A DNA stretch of 64,000 nucleotides from JBBQWZ01 sp038210135 (GCA_038210135.1 JBBQWZ010000028.1:21985-85984), one strand, 5' to 3'. Shown: positions 44,813-53,532, counted from the first letter of the stretch. The notes: a model not told the origin generated them from the letters alone. Translations and numbers: made by a program.

Positions 44813-46087
44813 ATGCGCCTTCTTCTTTGCGTTTCGTTTTCTATCGCGGCCGTCTTCGGGGAAGTCCGGACGCTGACCTTGAAAGAAGCTGTCGATCTGG
44901 CAATGAAGCAGAATCCCGAGATCGCTTTGGCGCGGCTCGATATTGTGAAAGCGCGCGAGAGTATTAAAGCGGCGCGGGATCCCTTCGTTCCCAAGATTTT
45001 CGGCGGCACCGGCTACGCCTATACCAATGGATTTCCGAATAGCATCGAGGGTTCCGCCCCTTCGATCTTCAACGGCAAGATGCCCGCGATGCTGTTTAAC
45101 AAGCCGCAAAGCTATCAGGTCGCGGCCGCGAGCGAGAACCTTCGAGGCAGCGAGATCGCTAGCACCGCCCGCCAGGAAGATGTCCTGTACCGCGCCGCCG
45201 TCATGTTCCTGGACGCCGAGCAGTTGGCGCGCGGGCTTCATACCGCCGAAGAACAGATTGCGAGTCTCGAACGCGTCCGCGAGACGATGGAGCGCCGCGT
45301 AACCGAAGGCCGCGAGTTGGAGATTGAAAAGAAGCGTGCCGCGTTGAACGTGCTGAAGGGCAAACAGCGCGTCGAGAATCTACGCATGGAACTGGCGAAT
45401 ACGGAGACCAGCCTGGCTATTTTGCTCGGTTACAACGCGGATGACCGGGTGCGAGCGGCGCAACAGGAACGTCCGCCGCTGGAGCTTCCGGCGAGCGAGG
45501 ACGCGTCGGTCACCCTGGCCGTAGACTCGAGCAAAAATCTTCGCATCATCGCTTCGAAGATGGCCGCGAAGAAGTTGGAACTGGCGGGTTATAAAGCGTA
45601 CCGGCTTCCGCAAGTGGACCTGGTGGCTCAATATTCGATGCTGCTGCGGCGTAATTACGAAGACTTCTTCCGCAAGTTCCAGCGCAACAACGGACAGGTC
45701 GGCGTTAGCGTGACGATTCCGATTCTGGTGGGCCGCTCCGCGTATGCCAACGCAAATTCGGCGAGTGCCGATCTTACCAAGCTGCAGATCGATTTCAGTC
45801 GGGCGAGAAACCAAATTTCAGCCGAGACCAAGCACGCGTTCCAGGATGTTCACAGAGCGGAACTCGCCCGCGATGTAGCACGGGCCGACCTTGATCTGAC
45901 TCGCGAACAGCTTTCGATTTACCTGGCTCAGTACGAGGAAGGCCGCCTACCGCTCGCGAAGATCGAGGAGACGCGCGTCGCGGAATCTGAACATTGGATT
46001 GCTTACTACGAGACGCAGAACATGGTGGAGCGCGCCCGCTTGTTGCTCCTTCGCCAAACTGGAACGTTGCAAGCGGCCCTACGGTAA
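44813..46087 (+). CDS. TolC-family outer-membrane efflux protein
   Basis: 424 residues with a signal peptide (1-16). The internal repeat of TolC is visible: LTLKEAVDLAMKQNPEIALARLDI at the N-terminus (shown in parts: LKEAVDLAMKQNPEIAL) and long coiled-coil helices in both halves, each with a beta segment. It forms a trimeric channel across the outer membrane and periplasm. Three bases after the permease, so co-transcribed with it. Confidence 0.87.
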   Translation: MRLLLCVSFSIAAVFGEVRTLTLKEAVDLAMKQNPEIALARLDIVKARESIKAARDPFVPKIFGGTGYAYTNGFPNSIEGSAPSIFNGKMPAMLFNKPQSYQVAAASENLRGSEIASTARQEDVLYRAAVMFLDAEQLARGLHTAEEQIASLERVRETMERRVTEGRELEIEKKRAALNVLKGKQRVENLRMELANTETSLAILLGYNADDRVRAAQQERPPLELPASEDASVTLAVDSSKNLRIIASKMAAKKLELAGYKAYRLPQVDLVAQYSMLLRRNYEDFFRKFQRNNGQVGVSVTIPILVGRSAYANANSASADLTKLQIDFSRARNQISAETKHAFQDVHRAELARDVARADLDLTREQLSIYLAQYEEGRLPLAKIEETRVAESEHWIAYYETQNMVERARLLLLRQTGTLQAALR

Positions 46088-46129
46088 CGCTTCGCTCACC
46101 TGGCAAAAGTGTCTTGCGGCTTGATGAGC

Positions 46130-46244
46130 GTGTTAAGGCGGCGGCGCGTTCCCTGCCTGCATCGCGCAACGGAGGTTCGAACCATCCGAGCATGAGGCCT
46201 AGCCATGCCGGCTCGGCTGGTGTTACCAGGAACAGCGTTGGCAT
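46130..46244 (-). pseudogene. cobC: Truncated cobC (alpha-ribazole phosphatase) remnant
   Basis: From ATG 46244 the first about 38 residues read as a histidine-phosphatase N-terminus: MPTLFLVTPAEPAWLGL, then GWFEPPLRDAGRERAAAL. The normal LVRHAEP has become LVTPAEP, so the catalytic Arg-His pair is lost. Similarity stops near 46130 and the frame runs on antisense to the TolC-like gene; about 160 of about 200 residues are gone. It overlaps the end of cobS by 22 bases, the position expected for a cobC downstream in a salvage operon. Confidence 0.7.
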
Positions 46245-46954
46245 GTGAAGAGCACGAGCGCGAAAATCTCGACGACCAATCCGGTCGCGCCGAGGCAATC
46301 GCCCGTGATCGTGCCGAGGCGGCGCTCGAACCAGAACCGCGCGAAACGAACGGCCATGTAGAGTCCGAGCAACAACGCCAGCGCCGGCCGCCAGCCGAGC
46401 GATGCCGCGGCAACAATCGACCACATCAGCGCCGCCGAAAATCCGAGCGGAGTCAGCGATTCGGCGAACGCGCGCCCGAGCCCGGACCGCGCTGGGCGCC
46501 CGACGTAAGCCAGGATCACCATCGACGCGCGCGACAAGGCGTGGGCGACCGCGGAAACCTGAATTACCTGAAACGCAGGGATCGTTTGCAAGGCCTGCCA
46601 GCGCGCGAGGACGGAGAGAACAAGCGCCAGGCCGCCATACACACCGATTGTGCGGTCCTTCAAAATAGCGTGGATGCGATCGATGGATCGGCCAGCGCGA
46701 ATGGCATCGGCGACATCCGTCAGGCCGTCCTCGTGGAGGCCGCCGCCGAGCAAGCACCAGATCGCGACGGCCGCGACGGCAGCCATCGGGGCACCCATCC
46801 ACGGGGACAACCAGACAAACGCCACGCCCCCAGCAGCGCCGATCGCGGCTCCCACAGGCGGAAACCAGAATGCGCAAGCGCCGGGCGCGGACGTGGAGCG
46901 CCGCACCGGCACGATCGTAAGAAATTGGATGGCGCCGAGCAACGAACGGATCAT
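46223..46954 (-). CDS. cobS: Adenosylcobinamide-GDP ribazoletransferase (cobalamin synthase)
   Basis: 243 residues, all-helical membrane protein. Joins adenosylcobinamide-GDP with alpha-ribazole (or its phosphate) in the last step of cobalamin assembly. Conserved GGLHEDGLTDVADA at 71-84, RTIGVYGGLAL, and LGTITGDCLGA near 215 are diagnostic. It appears intact, although both neighbours in the salvage set (cobU before, cobC after) are broken. Start ATG 46954 overlaps the end of the cobU remnant. Confidence 0.9.
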   Translation of the reverse strand: MIRSLLGAIQFLTIVPVRRSTSAPGACAFWFPPVGAAIGAAGGVAFVWLSPWMGAPMAAVAAVAIWCLLGGGLHEDGLTDVADAIRAGRSIDRIHAILKDRTIGVYGGLALVLSVLARWQALQTIPAFQVIQVSAVAHALSRASMVILAYVGRPARSGLGRAFAESLTPLGFSAALMWSIVAAASLGWRPALALLLGLYMAVRFARFWFERRLGTITGDCLGATGLVVEIFALVLFTCQRCSW

Positions 46955-47168
46955 TGGACCTTCAGCGGAACGCCGAACACAATCTAGTAGACCGCATCCG
47001 CGGCCTCCGCGTAGCGCTGATTCACTCGTCCGGCTTCATCGCGGAAGCGGCGCGCGGTTCGTCATCGAACGCTTCCGCGGTTGCCATGAACACTCGCCTC
47101 ACGCCGCCTTTCCAGGCGATCTCAAGCGCGTATCGGCTCTTCCCGCCTTCGACCAGGCTTACTGCCAT
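46951..47168 (-). pseudogene. cobU: Decayed cobU (adenosylcobinamide kinase/guanylyltransferase)
   Basis: Only 218 bases remain of about 540. From ATG 47168 the frame gives MAVSLVEGGKSRYALEIA and RVFMATAEAFDDEP, the start of CobU, but the P-loop GGxRSGKS has lost four residues. After that the homology moves to another frame: RRFRDEAGRVNQRYAEAADA, then VY, an in-frame TAG, and IVFGVPLKVQ, which is the CobU C-terminus. So there is a central deletion of about 300 bases, a frameshift and a nonsense codon. It overlaps btuC at one end and cobS (ATGA) at the other, as an intact cobU would. Confidence 0.85.
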
Positions 47169-48160
47169 AGGCTCCGTCGTTTGGAACGAAGGAGTCCAAT
47201 GAAGCAAGGTCCTCCGATCAACGCGGTGATGACGCCGACCGGAATCTCCGTCGGCGCGAGAACCGTACGCGATACGGCGTCGCAAATCGCAAGGAAAGCC
47301 GCGCCAAGAAGGATGGAGCAGGGAAGCAGAGTCCGGTGATCCGCCCCCAGCCACAGGCGGAGCGCGTGAGGAACGATCAGGCCAACGAATCCGATGGGAC
47401 CAGTAAGCGCCGTTGAAAAGCCGGTCATGACGGAGCCCGCGACGTAGCCCCACACCGTCAGGCGCGATGCCGCGACGCCTCGTGTAGCCGCCCAATCCTC
47501 TCCGACCGCCAACAGGTTCCAATCCCGTGCGCGCCAGCAGACCGCGGTACAGATCACGCACACGATCACTGCGAGCCAAGCCAGCGTTCCGTAATCGATC
47601 GCATCCAAACCGCCCATCATCCAACGGGAGATCGCAAAAGATTGCTGAAATGTAGCCAGATTGTGCAGAAACAATATGAGCGCGAGGCTGATGCTGTTGA
47701 TCGTCACGCCGGCGAGAAGCAGGGTGAAAGACGAGATCCGACGGCCTTCGTAGGCGAGTGCCAGCACGATCACAAGTACCACTCCCGCTCCGATCGTGGA
47801 TGCGAATGGAATCGCCGGAATCGCCCCGACGTTGGTGAATCCGAAACATAACGCGAGCACCGCGCCGAAGGACGCGCCGCTCGAAATGCCGAGCGTGTAG
47901 GGCTCCGCGAGCGGATCGCGAAGGAGAGCTTGAAACAGGACGCCCGTCGCCGACAGTCCGGCGCCCGCTAGCAACGCGAGCAAAACACGCGGCAGTCTCG
48001 CATAAAACAGAATCTCGTAGTCAGGCGACGCGCCCGCGAAAGCGCGTCCATAGTCAATGTGTGAGGATCCGATCAGCGGCGTGACAATTGCGGTGAGGAT
48101 TAAGATCGCCAGCGATCCGCCGATCGAAACGGCGAAGCGAGGATTGCGGCGTCTATTCAT
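47159..48160 (-). CDS. btuC: Cobalamin/iron-siderophore ABC permease, FecCD family
   Basis: 333 residues from ATG 48160, about ten membrane helices. RLPRVLLALLAGAGLSATGV, the GEDWAATRGV coupling-helix region and GPIGFVGLIVPHALRLWLG are typical of BtuC/FhuB-type permeases. The position in a B12 riboswitch operon supports cobalamin transport. Longer starts run back into btuD; ATG 48160 overlaps the btuD stop by 8 bases. Confidence 0.88.
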   Translation of the reverse strand: MNRRRNPRFAVSIGGSLAILILTAIVTPLIGSSHIDYGRAFAGASPDYEILFYARLPRVLLALLAGAGLSATGVLFQALLRDPLAEPYTLGISSGASFGAVLALCFGFTNVGAIPAIPFASTIGAGVVLVIVLALAYEGRRISSFTLLLAGVTINSISLALILFLHNLATFQQSFAISRWMMGGLDAIDYGTLAWLAVIVCVICTAVCWRARDWNLLAVGEDWAATRGVAASRLTVWGYVAGSVMTGFSTALTGPIGFVGLIVPHALRLWLGADHRTLLPCSILLGAAFLAICDAVSRTVLAPTEIPVGVITALIGGPCFIGLLRSKRRSLWQ

Positions 48161-48917
48161 ACGCGATCCAACTTCGTCCGCCAGTTTGATGCAGTCGCGC
48201 ATCCACCCCGAAAACATCGAGGAGAGTCGCTTCGGTGACAACCTCGGCAGGCGTTCCGTCGGCAACGACGCGGCCGCGATCGAGCGCGATGACGCGATCC
48301 CCGTACGCGGCGGCCAGGTTCAGGTCGTGGGTTACGGCGACGACGAGGAGGCCGGACCGAGCCAGATCGCGAAGTAAACGATACATCGAGATCTGATGTT
48401 TCAGGTCGAGAAATGTCGTCGGCTCATCGAGCAGCAAGACGCTGGGCTGTTGGGCGAGCGCGGACGCCAGGACGACGCGTTGCCGTTCCCCGCCACTGAG
48501 AGAGCGAAAATCCCGGCCCCGGAACGCCTGCGTATCGGTTTCCGTCATCGCGCGATCGACAGCCGCAAGATCCTCGTCCGTTTCGAACCAGCCTTCGCCG
48601 TGCGGCGTCCGGCCCATGGTCACGATCTCTTCCGCCAGAAAAGAAAAATCGAGCCGAAGCGACTGCGGTACGAACGCGATGCGCCGCGCGAGTTCGCGGC
48701 GCGGCCAATCGCGAATCTCTTTCTTATCGAACCGGCAGGATCCGTCATAGCCCGAGCGTAAGCCCGAAACGATGCTCAGCAGCGTAGACTTACCCGCGCC
48801 GTTCGGACCAACAACCGTGATCAACTGAGCGGGTTCCAGGGCGAGCGTGACATCGGCAAGCACGGTCGCATGGCCGTGGCGGAATCCGCAGCGCTCGAGT
48901 TCGAAGCGTTCGGTCAG
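48153..48917 (-). CDS. btuD: Cobalamin ABC transporter ATPase, probable CTG start
   Basis: 254 residues if begun at CTG 48917. Walker A GPNGAGKST (about 37-45), Q-loop in FVPQSL, signature LSGGERQR, Walker B VLLLDEPT and the switch His in AVTHDLN are all present. The first standard start (GTG 48863) would cut off the first beta strand and the A-loop region (FELERCGFRHGHATVL). No ATG, GTG or TTG is in frame upstream. CTG lies 7 bases after a perfect GGAGG and overlaps the btuF stop as CTGA, like the ATGA junctions elsewhere in this genome. Confidence 0.85.
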   Translation of the reverse strand: MTERFELERCGFRHGHATVLADVTLALEPAQLITVVGPNGAGKSTLLSIVSGLRSGYDGSCRFDKKEIRDWPRRELARRIAFVPQSLRLDFSFLAEEIVTMGRTPHGEGWFETDEDLAAVDRAMTETDTQAFRGRDFRSLSGGERQRVVLASALAQQPSVLLLDEPTTFLDLKHQISMYRLLRDLARSGLLVVAVTHDLNLAAAYGDRVIALDRGRVVADGTPAEVVTEATLLDVFGVDARLHQTGGRSWIAYE

Positions 48918-49780
48918 AGTCCGGCCTCCGGGTGAAGCATGCGGGCGAATTCACGGACCGCTTCGACGATGCGCGGTCCAGGAACGACGAAGATATCCGA
49001 AGCGACGGCGAAGACGCGCCCTTTGCGAACCGCTTCGATGGTTTGATACCGCGACCATAGACGAACAACTCCACCCTTGTGCTGAGCCGTGACGCCGACG
49101 GTTTCCGCCATGTCCCCCATGTCGATGATCACCGCGGGATTTCTGGACAGAACCTCTTCGAGCGAAATCTGCGGATACGCGGCGACGGCGATTTTGAAAA
49201 TATTTTCGCCACCGGCTAATTGAATCAGCTCGTTCAAATACGTGGCTCCGCCCGCGGCCACCATGCCGTCGAGCGCGTTCGGCGAACGCCCGATCAGGAA
49301 CATCGTGCGAGTCCGGGGCGAGTGTTTGAGCTTGGCGCCAATCTCATCTAATCCCGCGCGCATCTTCGCAGCCAATTCTACTCCGCGCGATTTCGCGCCG
49401 GTTTCCGCCGCGATTTTGCCGATCGAATCAATCAACTGGGCAAGTGAATCCTGATTGATTTCGAGAACCTTCAAACGCAGTGCGCCCAGCTTGCTGCCGA
49501 GCTGAATGGGATTGGTCTGGATAATCACGAGATCCGGCCGGAGGGCGGCGATCGCCTCAAGGTTCGGAGCCGTGAAGGTTCCTATCTTCGGTTTCTTCAC
49601 AACCTCAGGAGGATAGTGGCAGTAGTTGGTGACACCGACCACCCGGTCTCCGAGGCCTAACGCATACAGTGTTTCCGTGATGCTGGGCGTCGTAGAGACA
49701 ATGCGGCGCGGCTGCGCCTCCGCCACCGGCAAGATGGCGGAAATCAGCAGCGCCGCGATTGCGAATCTACCAGCTGACAC
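48914..49780 (-). CDS. btuF: Periplasmic cobalamin-binding protein
   Basis: 288 residues from GTG 49780 (preceded by GGGGGAG). Signal peptide to about residue 22 (ILPVAEAQ). The class III binding-protein core is clear: RRIVSTTPSITETLYALGLG, VGVTNYCHYPPEV, LRPDLVI, and VVPGPRIVEAVREFARML at the end. It delivers B12 to the BtuCD pair. The longer frame upstream lies in btuB; the GTG start overlaps the btuB end by 14 bases. Confidence 0.87.
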   Translation of the reverse strand: MSAGRFAIAALLISAILPVAEAQPRRIVSTTPSITETLYALGLGDRVVGVTNYCHYPPEVVKKPKIGTFTAPNLEAIAALRPDLVIIQTNPIQLGSKLGALRLKVLEINQDSLAQLIDSIGKIAAETGAKSRGVELAAKMRAGLDEIGAKLKHSPRTRTMFLIGRSPNALDGMVAAGGATYLNELIQLAGGENIFKIAVAAYPQISLEEVLSRNPAVIIDMGDMAETVGVTAQHKGGVVRLWSRYQTIEAVRKGRVFAVASDIFVVPGPRIVEAVREFARMLHPEAGL

Positions 49781-51950
49781 GCACTCCCCCGAGGAATTGG
49801 CGCGCCAGTGAAGTGTACCCGAGCACTTCCTGATAGCGTTCATTCGCCAGATTCTCAACGCGCAGGAACGGCGCGAAATGCTTGGTTACCTGCCAGGAAG
49901 CGTTTCCATACGCGGATGTATAGCCCGGATTGCGATTGACGCCGAAGTAGAAATCGGAATCCTGGCGCTCGCCTACGAAGCGAGCGCCCGCGACAATCAC
50001 CCAACGCTTTCCAGAAAGCGTCGTTGCCACGCTGCCCGAATTGCGCGGACGCCGCACGAGTTCATATCCATCGCCGGTAACGTCGGATCGGGGCGAACTC
50101 GAGAGCGTCACTCGCGTGAACATCAATGTATAGTTTCCGGAGAACGACAATCGACGTGTGACGTGCGCGTTGAACGAAGTTTCCATGCCGCGTCCCCAGC
50201 TCTTTTGGATGTTCTGAAACGTGGATGGATTGCCGGACACGAACGCAATTAGATCACTAAACGAATTGCGGAAATATGTGATGTCGGTGCGAATGCGGCG
50301 GTGGAGCCATTCCTGCGTGATGCCACCCTCGTACGAGGTGGTTCGCTCCGGCCGTAACGCGCGGTTGCCGACGTAAAAGGATTCGCGCGCGTAATTCTCA
50401 AGAAGGGTGGGCTCCGTATAACCGCGGCCGGCGCTCGCATGAATCCATGTATTCGACAGCAGTCCGTGCTCGCCGAGCGCCAGATAGCTGATCGAGCCGC
50501 GGGGAATAAAGCGGGTTCCAAACGTCGTGCTGTTCTCGACCCGCGCCCCGCCAGTGACGTAAAGCCGCCGCGTAATGGCGTACTGTTCGTGTACGAAGGC
50601 GCCGTTATTCTTGCGACCGACATCCAGCGTCGAAATGACGCCGCCCTGATCCTCAAAGCGGTAGCCGCCCGTCAACGACCCGCCCTTGTGGGTGAAAGTG
50701 CCCTGATAATCGAAGGACGTTCGCTTGGTGAAGAACTGACCACCGAATGGATAGAGGGACGTAGTCTGTTTGACGAGTCTTAGCCCCGGTGGCGCCAGGG
50801 TCGTGCGAGGATCGACCTGCGCGACGAGGTAGGTGAAGGGACGCGGCGTCAGAACAGTTTGAACGTAAGCCGCGATCGTATAAGGTCCATCGATGTTTTG
50901 GTCGATAAAGCTGTTCGCGAGCCTGTGGTAGTTGAGCATCGCGCGCTGCAGAAAGCGCCGTCCGCGCGCGTCGTCGAGCTTGAGAGAGACGGCGGAATCG
51001 CGGCTGGTGGAGTGGGCGTCGTTATCAAAGAGCCCGTAGCCGACTTCATTGGGTACGCCGACCGCGGCATCAAATTCCCGGAATACCACGCGCAGGCGTG
51101 TGGCTTCGGTGATCTTGAAACCGATATTCGCCGTGCCCGTGGTGTTGCGGTAGAAATCGTTTTGGAATTCGCTCACGGTGTGGAACTGTTCCGCGGAGAG
51201 GGCATAATCCAGACGGCCGAACAGTCCGCCATTGATACCAGCAGTCCAGCGATCGGTCTGAAAGCTACCCCGCTCGTAGCTCAAAAACCCGTGCGGTATT
51301 TTCGCTTCGACGTCACCGCACTTTGAAAACAACTGCACGACGCCGGCGGAGGCCTCGGCACCGCACACAACGCTGCCCGGTCCGCGAACGGCTTCGATCC
51401 GCTCGAGGCCCGTGGATAGGAGGTGCGCGAAGTCGATCTGCCCGCCCGGCTCGTTGATGGGCACGCCGTCCAATAGAACGAGCGTCGAGTTCGAGGATGC
51501 GCCGCGGGTAAACAAACTCGTCTGTCCACCGGAACGATTGGCGCGGACGACGTTCATCCCCGGGACCTCGCGAAGGATATCCGCGACCACCGGATACTGT
51601 CGTTCGGCGAGCTGCTGCTCAGTAAATATTGTGGCGGAGATCCCTGCTTCTTCGATCAGGATCGGGCTGCGCGTTGCGGATACGACGACGCGCTCGTTTT
51701 TCGGCGCGATAGACATCTCGATTTTAGCTTCGCCTTCCGCGGCGGGCTGAGTGACGCCGAGAAATCCTAGCTTCGCGATGGTGAGCGTGCAGTCCGCGGG
51801 GGCGTCGAGTACGAAATTGCCGTGATCGTCGGTGCGGGTGGAGGCGTCGCCGCACGATACGCGTGCGCCCTCGATGGGCCGCGCCGACGGATCGACAACG
51901 ACGCCGCGGACGGAAATCAGCAAAGCAAAATAAAGAAATAAAGTAGACAT
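49767..51950 (-). CDS. btuB: TonB-dependent cobalamin receptor, BtuB-like
   Basis: 727 residues. Signal peptide (1-15), a carboxypeptidase-like/CarboxypepD-reg domain (about 16-85), a plug (about 90-210 with LVLLDGVPINEPGGQIDF and RIEAVRGPGSVVCGAEA) and a barrel ending GGVRVSW. The extra N-terminal domain is a typical acidobacterial or Bacteroidetes addition, absent from E. coli BtuB. Substrate assignment rests on the cobalamin riboswitch directly upstream and btuFDC downstream. Ribosome-binding site GGGAGGA. Confidence 0.88.
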   Translation of the reverse strand: MSTLFLYFALLISVRGVVVDPSARPIEGARVSCGDASTRTDDHGNFVLDAPADCTLTIAKLGFLGVTQPAAEGEAKIEMSIAPKNERVVVSATRSPILIEEAGISATIFTEQQLAERQYPVVADILREVPGMNVVRANRSGGQTSLFTRGASSNSTLVLLDGVPINEPGGQIDFAHLLSTGLERIEAVRGPGSVVCGAEASAGVVQLFSKCGDVEAKIPHGFLSYERGSFQTDRWTAGINGGLFGRLDYALSAEQFHTVSEFQNDFYRNTTGTANIGFKITEATRLRVVFREFDAAVGVPNEVGYGLFDNDAHSTSRDSAVSLKLDDARGRRFLQRAMLNYHRLANSFIDQNIDGPYTIAAYVQTVLTPRPFTYLVAQVDPRTTLAPPGLRLVKQTTSLYPFGGQFFTKRTSFDYQGTFTHKGGSLTGGYRFEDQGGVISTLDVGRKNNGAFVHEQYAITRRLYVTGGARVENSTTFGTRFIPRGSISYLALGEHGLLSNTWIHASAGRGYTEPTLLENYARESFYVGNRALRPERTTSYEGGITQEWLHRRIRTDITYFRNSFSDLIAFVSGNPSTFQNIQKSWGRGMETSFNAHVTRRLSFSGNYTLMFTRVTLSSSPRSDVTGDGYELVRRPRNSGSVATTLSGKRWVIVAGARFVGERQDSDFYFGVNRNPGYTSAYGNASWQVTKHFAPFLRVENLANERYQEVLGYTSLARQFLGGVRVSW

Positions 51951-51989
51951 GAAACGGTCCTCCCTCGAGACCTTTCCGGGTTGTTGTGG

Positions 51990-52165
51990 TTTCGCGAGGA
52001 ACCGGTCTCCTGACTTACGGCTGGGCGTTCCTTCAAAAGCTTGAGGGTGACGCGACCTTCCCGCGCGTGAGCGCAGTGATCGCGTCGGCCGGACTACATG
52101 CCGATTACAGTTGCGGGGCAGTGGCGGAATCGAACCGCCTTCCCGTGCATTCTTCGCGTGAAATT
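51990..52165 (-). promoter_or_regulatory. Cobalamin riboswitch
   Basis: On the minus strand the leader contains GCCACTGCCCCGCAACTGTA followed by ATCGGC and, at the 3' side, the B12 box AGCCGTAAGTCAGGAGACCG (complement of 52003-52022). An upstream GGCGGTTCGATTCCGCC hairpin and closing P1 segments (CGCGA near 52155, TCGCG near 51995) complete the core. Ligand binding should lower expression of btuB and the genes behind it. It ends about 40 bases before the btuB start. Confidence 0.93.
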
Positions 52166-52263
52166 ATCAAATAACTCTTGATCGCCTCAACCGGAAGTCG
52201 AGAGATCAGCCGAAGTATAGCAGACCGGTTTTTGCAAACCGAATCCGCGATGCGGAGCCAATT

Positions 52264-53532
52264 TTATCCGAAGTGATATTTGTCGGCCTTATCGTCCCAG
52301 AACACCTTGCGGCCGCGCCGATACGACAGCGTCGCCAAGTGACCGGAGATCGCCGCCTGCATTCCAACTTCGACGGGCGCGATCGGCTTGGCATTTCCAC
52401 GAATGGATTCGAGGAAATTCAGCATATGGGCTTCGACCGCCTTGTTATCGTTGCCGGGCAGCGCGATGCTCATGTCCTTGCGGGCCGCGACGCGCTCCGG
52501 CGCCTTGCCGTTGAATTTCTCGGGGTAAAAGTTCAGGTATTGCCGATTCAGGACTTCGATGGTCCCTTCGTTCCCCATGAACTGCTCGCCGTAGCCGTAG
52601 TGATCGTTGCCGAAATAGCACGAGTAGTTGATGTGAAATTTATCCGGGTAATCGTACAGCGCACTGAGGGTATCCGGCACTTCGCGGTCATCTTTGGTCC
52701 AGCGGTACACTCCGCCCGAAGCCATGCACGATTGCGGAACGGTTTTCCCGCAGACAAAGTTCGAGATGTCGGTCTGGTGGACCAATAAGTCGGTCGAGAT
52801 TCCGCCGGAGTAGTCCCAGTAGAGCCGCCATTGGTAAAAGCGCTGCTTGTCGAAAGGGCGCTTCGCCGCCGGTCCGACGAACTTGCCCCAGTCGGTGTTT
52901 TGTTCGCTGGCATCGTCCGGAATCAGGTAGCGCCACGCGGGATTGTCTTCGAGCGAATTGCGATACCAGAAGGCGCGCACATAGTGGATGTCGCCGATCT
53001 GTCCTTCGGCGATCATCTCCTTGGCCTTCTGATACAAGCTATTGCTGCGGTTTTGCGTGCCGACTTGGATGACCTTGCTATATTTCTTGGCGGCCTTCAC
53101 CATTTCCTGGCCTTCCTCGATGGTGTGGCACAGGGGTTTCTCGATGTAGATATGCTTTCCGGCCTTCAGCGCGGCAAGGAACATCGGACCGTGCAAATGT
53201 TCCGGTGTGGCGATGACGACGGCGTCCACCGACGGATCGTTGAGGATGTCGCGGTAATCGCCGGTGGTCTTGGGCGTGTCTCCGCCCATTGTCTGGACGC
53301 GGTCCTTGCCTTTAGCAAGGCGGCCAGTGTAGGCGTCGCATACCCAGGTGATCACGGCCGAATCCTTGCTGGTTTGATACATCCGTTCCATCAAGTAGTA
53401 GCCGCGCCCGCCGCTGCCGATCCAACCCATCTGAATCTTGTCATTGGCGGCGCGAGCGCGCTGCGGCGCCGCGGCGGCAAGGACCAATCCGGTTGCGCCG
53501 AGTAAATGCCGGCGGCTGATTTCAGTGTTCAT
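52264..53532 (-). CDS. Gfo/Idh/MocA-family oxidoreductase, Tat-exported
   Basis: 422 residues. A twin-arginine signal (SRRHLLGATGLVLAAAAP) precedes a Rossmann domain (GWIGSGGRGYYL), VDAVVIATPEHLHGPMFLAA, the catalytic-lysine motif EKPLCHT and a C-terminal alpha/beta domain with GTQNRSNSLYQKAKEMI. Tat-exported members are frequent in Acidobacteriota and Planctomycetota and probably act on sugars or sugar derivatives with tightly bound NAD(P). No partner gene nearby fixes the substrate. Confidence 0.88.
   Translation of the reverse strand: MNTEISRRHLLGATGLVLAAAAPQRARAANDKIQMGWIGSGGRGYYLMERMYQTSKDSAVITWVCDAYTGRLAKGKDRVQTMGGDTPKTTGDYRDILNDPSVDAVVIATPEHLHGPMFLAALKAGKHIYIEKPLCHTIEEGQEMVKAAKKYSKVIQVGTQNRSNSLYQKAKEMIAEGQIGDIHYVRAFWYRNSLEDNPAWRYLIPDDASEQNTDWGKFVGPAAKRPFDKQRFYQWRLYWDYSGGISTDLLVHQTDISNFVCGKTVPQSCMASGGVYRWTKDDREVPDTLSALYDYPDKFHINYSCYFGNDHYGYGEQFMGNEGTIEVLNRQYLNFYPEKFNGKAPERVAARKDMSIALPGNDNKAVEAHMLNFLESIRGNAKPIAPVEVGMQAAISGHLATLSYRRGRKVFWDDKADKYHFG

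Noticed and set aside
45795..46877. 360-residue minus-strand frame
   Set aside because: Mostly antisense to TolC and out of frame in cobS; only the stretch from 46244 to about 46130 is meaningful, as the cobC remnant.
47022..47849. 275-residue minus-strand frame
   Set aside because: Shadow of btuC in its first part; only the last 48 codons matter, as the cobU remnant start.
51986..52174. 62-residue plus-strand frame
   Set aside because: Lies antisense to the cobalamin riboswitch; structure of the RNA explains the sequence.
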